This document shows, one piece after another, positions 6,160 through 10,632 of a stretch of 10,632 nt of DNA; the stretch's first letter is position 1; each line of letters starts with the position of its first letter. Source of the DNA: Deltaproteobacteria bacterium RBG_13_52_11 (GTDB lineage: Bacteria; Desulfobacterota; B13-G15; RBG-16-54-18); assembly GCA_001797745.1 (NCBI GenBank), contig MGQF01000006.1, positions 15,569-26,200 of the forward strand, written 5' to 3'. The position numbers and the translations under genes are program-made. A model generated the notes under the pieces. That model had not been told where the DNA came from and made no database searches. It was given only the letters and a program-made list of their open reading frames with translations.

Positions 6160-7470
6160 TTAAAAAGAATATCCTGCTTCACCATGCTGACTGATATCCA
6201 GCCCATTGATTTCATGTTCTTCGCTTACTCTCAAGCCCATAGTCCAATCAAGGACCTTCAAAATGATAAATGTTACCACAAAGGAATAAATCAATACGGA
6301 AACGACGCTGAGCGCCTGAATCCCGAGCAGTGAGGGATTGCCAAAGAATAGGCCATTATTTCCTGCTGCATTAATTGCCTTCGATGCAAACAACCCCGTG
6401 GCCAATATGCCCCATGTGCTGCCCACGCCGTGAACACCGACGACATCGAGGGAATCATCGTATCCGAATTTAGTTTTCAAGTTAACGGCATAATAGCATA
6501 ACGCACCGGCAACAAGTCCAATGACGATAGCCGGGAGGGGTCCCACGAAACCTGAGGCAGGCGTTATGGTAGCCAGGCCTGCTACCGCACCCGACGCAGC
6601 CCCTAAAACAGTCGGGTTCCCTTTGTACGCCCATTCAGCTATCATCCATGAAAGCGCTGCCGTAGCTGCGGCGATTTGGGTCGCCACAAAGGCAGAGGTT
6701 GCAAGCGAACCCGATGCAACGGCGCTCCCTCCATTGAATCCAAACCAACCAAACCAGAGAATACCCGCGCCCATGAGGGTCATGGTCAGGTTGTGCGGAG
6801 GCATGGGTTCGTCACCATAACCCTTCCGTTTTCCCACGACGAGTGCGGCTGCCAGTGCGGCAATTCCGGCGCTGATATGGACGACCAGCCCCCCGGCGAA
6901 ATCAAGCCCGCCAAGATTTCTGATCCACCCTCCTACTCCCCACACCCAGTGGGCAAGGGGGTCATAGACAAATGTTGCCCACAGAATGAGGAATAAGAGA
7001 TAGGTCTTAAACTTAAATCTCTCGGCAAAGGCCCCTGCGATCAAAGCGGGTGTAATCACGGCAAACATCATCTGAAAGATCATAAATGCCTGATGAGGGA
7101 CTGTGGCCGCGTAGTCAGGGTTGGGATCCAGTCCCACACCACTGAGCCCGGCCCATTTAAGACTTCCGATGATGTGGCCGATATCAGGCCCAAACGCGAG
7201 GCTGTATCCGTAGAGTATCCACTGGATCGTGATCACCCCCAGGGCTATAAAGCTTTGCATGATCGTCCCCAAGACATTTTTTGTTCTCACCATACCGCCG
7301 TAGAACAGGGCAAGGGCAGGTGTCATCAGCATCACCAGGGCCGCGGAGATAAGGAGCCAGGCAGTATCTCCTGAATCCACTTTGGGTGGTGGGGAAGCCG
7401 GTGTCTGGGCAACGGCAGCCCCTGCAGTGAACAGACTCATCAACAAAAACAGAAACAACAATTTTTTCAT
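6160..7470 (-). CDS. amtB: Ammonium transporter AmtB
   Basis: A 436-residue Amt/MEP/Rh channel. The ATG at 7470 follows GAGGAGGTGTAGG and opens a cleavable signal peptide (MKKLLFLF...AAVAQ), usual for bacterial Amt. About eleven membrane helices follow. The pore twin histidines are in LDFAGGLVVHISAG (His about 198, with the conserved Asp about 190) and VVGVHGVGSTWG (His about 347), and the FQMMFAVITPALIAGAFAER helix carries the Phe-gate region. The C-terminal tail EEHEINGLDISQHGE is the segment contacted by PII. Promoter element B and a leader hairpin lie upstream. It is probably co-transcribed with glnB. Confidence 0.96.
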   Translation of the reverse strand: MKKLLFLFLLMSLFTAGAAVAQTPASPPPKVDSGDTAWLLISAALVMLMTPALALFYGGMVRTKNVLGTIMQSFIALGVITIQWILYGYSLAFGPDIGHIIGSLKWAGLSGVGLDPNPDYAATVPHQAFMIFQMMFAVITPALIAGAFAERFKFKTYLLFLILWATFVYDPLAHWVWGVGGWIRNLGGLDFAGGLVVHISAGIAALAAALVVGKRKGYGDEPMPPHNLTMTLMGAGILWFGWFGFNGGSAVASGSLATSAFVATQIAAATAALSWMIAEWAYKGNPTVLGAASGAVAGLATITPASGFVGPLPAIVIGLVAGALCYYAVNLKTKFGYDDSLDVVGVHGVGSTWGILATGLFASKAINAAGNNGLFFGNPSLLGIQALSVVSVLIYSFVVTFIILKVLDWTMGLRVSEEHEINGLDISQHGEAGYSF

Positions 7471-7506
7471 CCTACACCTCCTCGGTATTAGTAGGTAGAA
7501 AGAACA

Positions 7507-7527
7507 CAAAGGGGTCTATTCCCTTTG
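7507..7527 (-). promoter_or_regulatory. Leader hairpin upstream of amtB
   Basis: The inverted repeat CAAAGGG/CCCTTTG (7-bp perfect stem, 7-base loop) lies 37-57 bases upstream of the amtB start in the transcribed leader. It has no U-tract, so it is not a plain terminator; it could be an operator or an RNA structure. Confidence 0.4.
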
Positions 7528-7565
7528 CATCCTGCTTCAACTTGATCCCCTGTCCTTCCTTATCT

Positions 7566-7654
7566 CTATGCAGCTTTATTGCGGCACAAGAGAATGCCTG
7601 TCGGAAGTATGGGACAAACGGACTATGGTTGTCAAGAAAGACCTCAGTGAAAGC
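7566..7654 (-). promoter_or_regulatory. Promoter-leader element, copy B
   Basis: Minus strand: GCTTTCACT (7646-7654), TTGACA (7630-7635), an 18-bp spacer, CATACT (7606-7611), TGTGCCGCA and a CATAG box (7566-7570). Spacing from the -10 to CATAG equals that of copies A and C. It is positioned to transcribe amtB-glnB and perhaps onward into cysE, with a leader of about 130 bases. Confidence 0.7.
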
Positions 7655-7730
7655 AGGACACGCGAGTAGCCCCGTCGCACGACCCCAATCGCAGATTTAT
7701 GGCCACGGTCAGCAATGCGGGTTACCGCCT

Positions 7731-8588
7731 CTACTGCAACCCGAGCCTCCTGTCGTTATCTTGAATAGCCTTTTTTGCCAGGGATATCCCAAGGGAAGGG
7801 GATAAACGGTTAATCCACCAGAACAACTTCCACCATGACGGGAAGATAATGATCGCCTTATTTTTTGCAACTGCATTGAGCGCCTTTTTTGCAAATATAG
7901 TGGGGGGCATGGGCCTGAGTCTTTCCCACATACGGCGCATTTTTTCAGGAGGGATATCTATAAGCATTTTGCCGTATTTCCCCCCTCCTTCTAAGATAGG
8001 CGTACGAATGACGCCGGGGCATATGACGCTCACGCGTACCCCCCTCTGCGCGGCCTCGGCCCGCAAGGATTCGGAAAGGCCTACCACGGCATGCTTGGTT
8101 GTCGAATAGGCTGTCGCTCCTGGAGAGGGCATCAGCCCGGCCATGGAGGCGGTATTGACGATATGCCCGAATCCCTGCTTCAGCATAATGCGGTATGCTG
8201 CTTGGATTCCATTGATCACGCCACGGAGGTTGACATCTATTGTTTGATTCCAATCTCCGATATGGTAAAGGTCGACGCCGCCGCCGATGGCGATCCCCGC
8301 ATTGTTAAAAATGTAGTCCAATCGCCCGGTGCGCTTAACCGTTGCTCGGACGAGCTGCTCCATGGCAGGAAAATCAGTCACATCTATCTTCGCTGCCTTT
8401 GCTTTGCCTTCGGAAGCGCGGATTTCTGCGGCGACTTCTTCCGCTAATTCTATCTGAAGATCAACAAGTATCACCTCTGAGCCACGCCTTGCCAATTCCT
8501 CGGCAAGCGCTCGGCCAATGCCCGATGCGCCACCGGTGACAATCGCAATGGCACCATCAAAAATACGGATTTTTTTATTCGATTTCAT
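7731..8588 (-). CDS. Short-chain dehydrogenase/reductase (SDR)
   Basis: A 285-residue classical SDR. The Rossmann nucleotide motif TGGASGIG is at 18-25, an Asp at the end of strand 2 (LVD, about 43) favours NAD(H), and NNAG is at 95-98. The catalytic Ser is about 148 (NTASMAG), with Tyr161 and Lys165 in YSTTK, and the PG motif follows near 191. The C-terminal extension (FPSWWKLFWWINRLSP) is rich in aromatic residues and may touch membrane or a lipid substrate. Substrate unknown. The ATG at 8588 lies inside the end of the upstream zinc-protein gene (14-base overlap), with a ribosome site (GAGG) in that gene, so the two are translated as a coupled pair. I see no clear terminator after it. Confidence 0.93.
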   Translation of the reverse strand: MKSNKKIRIFDGAIAIVTGGASGIGRALAEELARRGSEVILVDLQIELAEEVAAEIRASEGKAKAAKIDVTDFPAMEQLVRATVKRTGRLDYIFNNAGIAIGGGVDLYHIGDWNQTIDVNLRGVINGIQAAYRIMLKQGFGHIVNTASMAGLMPSPGATAYSTTKHAVVGLSESLRAEAAQRGVRVSVICPGVIRTPILEGGGKYGKMLIDIPPEKMRRMWERLRPMPPTIFAKKALNAVAKNKAIIIFPSWWKLFWWINRLSPSLGISLAKKAIQDNDRRLGLQ

Positions 8589-9318
8589 AGTGAACCCTCA
8601 CCATGCCCTTTAGTATGTCGTAGGCATTTGCATCCTTGAGACTGAATTTTATGAGAAAGAGCTTCCCATTTGGTTTCAAGATAATTGGCTGCAAATCCTT
8701 TGGAGTATCTCTTTTATCCACTTTAATGTAGAAAATCACGTGCCCTATATGAAAATGGTAAAATTTTATTTTTTCTATTCTTTTTTGAGCTGGAGGAAAC
8801 ATTACAAGCCCCTTTTTTGTTTCATCATCATATGCCAGAAAAACCGCAAAATCATTTGAATCAGGTGCCGTTCCGGCGTCAATGGCATCTTTGATGAGCT
8901 CAATATATGGTCCGACTTTGACATGTTTAAAGAAAAGAACGTCACTAAGCCCTGCCCTTAATAAAACAGACATGAAAAACAGTTTTAGTTTATTATATTC
9001 ATAGGTTTCATAATAGGCACCGAGCTCTTGCCCTTTCTCATCTCTCAAAGGTTTTCTGTGGCTGCTTTGTTCGTTCAATATTTTGAATGCGTAATCATCG
9101 TAGATCATAAATTTATCTTCACACTCTTTGCAGAATAACTCTTCATCGTAAATGTCAATGGGTCTCTTTATAGGTTTTAGGTCTTCAGCATCTGATAGCA
9201 TTGACAGCGAATTATGAGGTGCGTTCTGACTGAAAGCCTTAATTTCGTAAAATGAGCGCGGGATAATATGCGATTTAACGGGCGTTTTTAATTGTCCGCA
9301 GTATTTGCATGCTTGCAT
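8575..9318 (-). CDS. Cys/His zinc-type protein, possibly HNH-like; function unknown
   Basis: A 247-residue protein. It has C4-x2-C7, then KSHIIPRSFYE (His17), and a second pair C63-x2-C66 followed by E-D-K-F and Y-D-D-Y-A-F. The order CxxC / [SA]HIIP / CxxC resembles treble-clef or HNH-like proteins, but the usual DH pair and the closing His are not evident, so nuclease activity is not claimed. The rest is helical, then strands (FAVFLAYDDETKKGLVMFPP). The gene is visibly more A+T-rich than the SDR and lepA beside it, suggesting transfer. The ribosome site is weak, yet promoter element C upstream has perfect consensus boxes. It overlaps the SDR start by 14 bases. Confidence 0.7.
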   Translation of the reverse strand: MQACKYCGQLKTPVKSHIIPRSFYEIKAFSQNAPHNSLSMLSDAEDLKPIKRPIDIYDEELFCKECEDKFMIYDDYAFKILNEQSSHRKPLRDEKGQELGAYYETYEYNKLKLFFMSVLLRAGLSDVLFFKHVKVGPYIELIKDAIDAGTAPDSNDFAVFLAYDDETKKGLVMFPPAQKRIEKIKFYHFHIGHVIFYIKVDKRDTPKDLQPIILKPNGKLFLIKFSLKDANAYDILKGMVRVHYEIE

Positions 9319-9353
9319 TTTCTGACAAGACCTATCCTGAGCTTATTCTGCCC

Positions 9354-9444
9354 CTATGCAGTGTCATTGAGATAGAGGAGGACGCGCAATCAAATTATAA
9401 AAAAATTAACGATGTTTGTCAAGAAAAGTTGTGATAGCGAAAGC
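9354..9444 (-). promoter_or_regulatory. Promoter-leader element, copy C (consensus sigma70)
   Basis: Minus strand: GCTTTCGCT (9436-9444), TTGACA (9417-9422), a 17-bp spacer, TATAAT (9394-9399) and CATAG (9354-9358). Both core boxes are perfect consensus, so this should be a strong promoter for the zinc protein and SDR. The CATAG box is at the same distance from the -10 as in copies A and B. Confidence 0.85.
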
Positions 9445-9577
9445 GAAGAGAAAAGGGGGCATCAGCCTGGGAATTCTCGCAATTTTTCTAACTGTCCAAC
9501 CTCTCCCCACCTGCCCCCTATCGTGCAACGAGGACAGCCCTTGCCACGTTTCTTATGATCCACCTATAAAAAATGAT

Positions 9578-9606
9578 TTGACCCACAGGCGGGTTGCGTG
9601 TATGAA
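9578..9606 (+). promoter_or_regulatory. Candidate lepA promoter
   Basis: TTGACC (9578-9583), a 17-bp spacer and TATGAA (9601-9606) give a reasonable sigma70 match about 75 bases before lepA. A perfect TATAAT at 9657-9662 lies closer but has no good -35. The rest of the 364-base gap 9319-9682 holds element C and an imperfect inverted repeat (GGGC...GCCC, 9627-9649); I see no gene in it. Confidence 0.45.
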
Positions 9607-9682
9607 GCAGTTGCAGCTCTCAAAATGGGCAGTATCTAAAATGCCGCCCTTTAGGGTATAATATGCGTTTAAGGTTCTTCGT

Positions 9683-10632
9683 ATGATGAAAAACATCCGC
9701 AACTTCAGCATCATTGCCCATATCGACCATGGAAAATCAACCCTGGCAGATAGGTTGATCCAGCACGCCGGTGTCATTGACCCCCGGAATTTCCAGGATC
9801 AGATCCTCGATACCATGGATATCGAGCGCGAGCGGGGGATCACCATTAAGAGCCAGGCAATTACCCTCCCTTATCAAGCCCAGGATGGAGAAGAATATAG
9901 CCTCAACCTGATTGATACCCCCGGGCACGTGGATTTTTCTTACGAAGTTTCTCGGGCGCTTGCCTCCTGCGAAGGCGTTCTCCTCTTGATCGACGCCGCC
10001 CAAGGAGTCGCGGCCCAGACGATCGCCAATCTTTACCTCGCTATGGAAAATAACCTTGAAATCATACCGGTCATTAATAAGATTGATCTACCCACCGCGG
10101 ACGTGGAACGGGTGATCGGGCAAATAGATACCGAGCTGGGGTTAGATCCTTTTTCGCACCTTCAGTGCTCGGCGAAAGAAGGGATCGGCATCGAGGAGAT
10201 CCTGGAGGCCATTGTGCAGAGGATTCCTCCTCCGAAAGGTGATCCGGAAGCACCTTTGGCCTCCCTGATCTTTGATGCCCAGTACGATTCGTTTCGTGGG
10301 ACCGTGATCCATTGCCGTGTCTTTGACGGCACGGTAAAGCCGGGAGATCAGATCCGCCTTATGTCCAATCAAGCGGCCTATAAGGTCGAGGAGGTAGGCA
10401 ATTTCCTCCTCACGAGGGTAAAGGCAGACCAGCTCTCTGCCGGCGAGGTAGGGTATATCATCGCCGGCGTAAAAACAGTCTCGGACACACACATCGGGGA
10501 TACGATCACCCACGATCACAGACCCCGTGCGAAACCCCTGCCCGGCTTCAGGGAATTCAAACCCGTGGTATTCGCCTCTATCTATCCGATTGCCTCGGAT
10601 GACTATGAAGACCTGGCCGTCGCTGTCGAGAA
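9683..10632 (+). CDS. lepA: Elongation factor 4 (LepA), 3' end outside window
   Basis: The first 316 codons of LepA, a ribosome-binding GTPase of about 600 residues that acts on stalled or mis-translocated ribosomes. All G motifs are present: G1 AHIDHGKST, G2 in RGITIKSQ, G3 DTPGHVDF, G4 NKIDL, G5 SAK. They are followed by the beta-barrel domain 2 (LIFDAQYDSFRGTVIHCRVF...GTVKPGD) and the start of domain 3 (EFKPVVFASIYP). Missing are the rest of domain 3, the EF-G-like domain and the LepA-specific C-terminal domain. Start is ATG at 9683 or the next codon at 9686, with AAGG 8 bases upstream. The frame is uninterrupted to the edge. Confidence 0.97.
   Translation, partial: MMKNIRNFSIIAHIDHGKSTLADRLIQHAGVIDPRNFQDQILDTMDIERERGITIKSQAITLPYQAQDGEEYSLNLIDTPGHVDFSYEVSRALASCEGVLLLIDAAQGVAAQTIANLYLAMENNLEIIPVINKIDLPTADVERVIGQIDTELGLDPFSHLQCSAKEGIGIEEILEAIVQRIPPPKGDPEAPLASLIFDAQYDSFRGTVIHCRVFDGTVKPGDQIRLMSNQAAYKVEEVGNFLLTRVKADQLSAGEVGYIIAGVKTVSDTHIGDTITHDHRPRAKPLPGFREFKPVVFASIYPIASDDYEDLAVAVE

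Noticed and set aside
6521..7374. Plus-strand frames opposite amtB
   Set aside because: Shadows of the amtB coding sequence in other frames.
9416..9661. Plus-strand open frame of 81 codons before lepA
   Set aside because: It starts with TTG, has no ribosome site, overlaps promoter element C and the lepA promoter, and its protein shows no recognisable feature.
9553..10519. Minus-strand frames opposite lepA
   Set aside because: Shadows of lepA, which has all GTPase motifs on the plus strand.

Overview
The window looks like a piece of chromosome from a Gram-negative bacterium. Two secreted proteins carry Sec-type signals, the core genes (ammonium transporter, PII protein, serine acetyltransferase, LepA) are of bacterial type, and base composition is moderate. 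The tandem Asp-box repeat protein, the AmtB-then-PII order and the long-form serine acetyltransferase remind me of Desulfobacterota (Deltaproteobacteria, Syntrophales-like), but that assignment is an impression and was not tested.

Layout: (1) 2-1867, plus strand: the C-terminal part of a secreted-type beta-propeller protein built from 14 tandem Asp-box (BNR) units; the 5' end lies outside the window. (2) 1920-2507, minus: a small exported protein of unknown function. (3) 2662-4451, minus: three toxin-antitoxin modules in a row. They are an AbrB-type VapB with a VapC cut down to 23 codons, an intact RHH antitoxin/RelE-type toxin pair, and an HTH antitoxin with a frameshifted Doc/Fic toxin. The HTH antitoxin is preceded by a very regular array of GTTAAC boxes. 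(4) 4452-7470, minus: amtB, glnB, cysE and a 57-residue membrane protein, plausibly one nitrogen/cysteine transcription unit. (5) 7731-9318, minus: an SDR oxidoreductase whose start overlaps the end of an A+T-rich gene for a Cys/His zinc-type protein. (6) 9683 to the right edge, plus: lepA, truncated by the window.

Three minus-strand units (the exported protein, amtB, and the zinc protein/SDR pair) are each preceded by the same element of about 90 bp. It contains a GCTTTCRCT box, a TTGACA -35, a -10, and a CATAG box in the leader at exactly the same distance from the -10 in all three. This shared promoter-leader cassette and the six-box 29-bp-period operator array are the signals least explained by ordinary annotation. 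Of the toxin genes, only the RelE-type one appears able to make a full-length product. Nothing here amounts to a clear new defence or mobile system.
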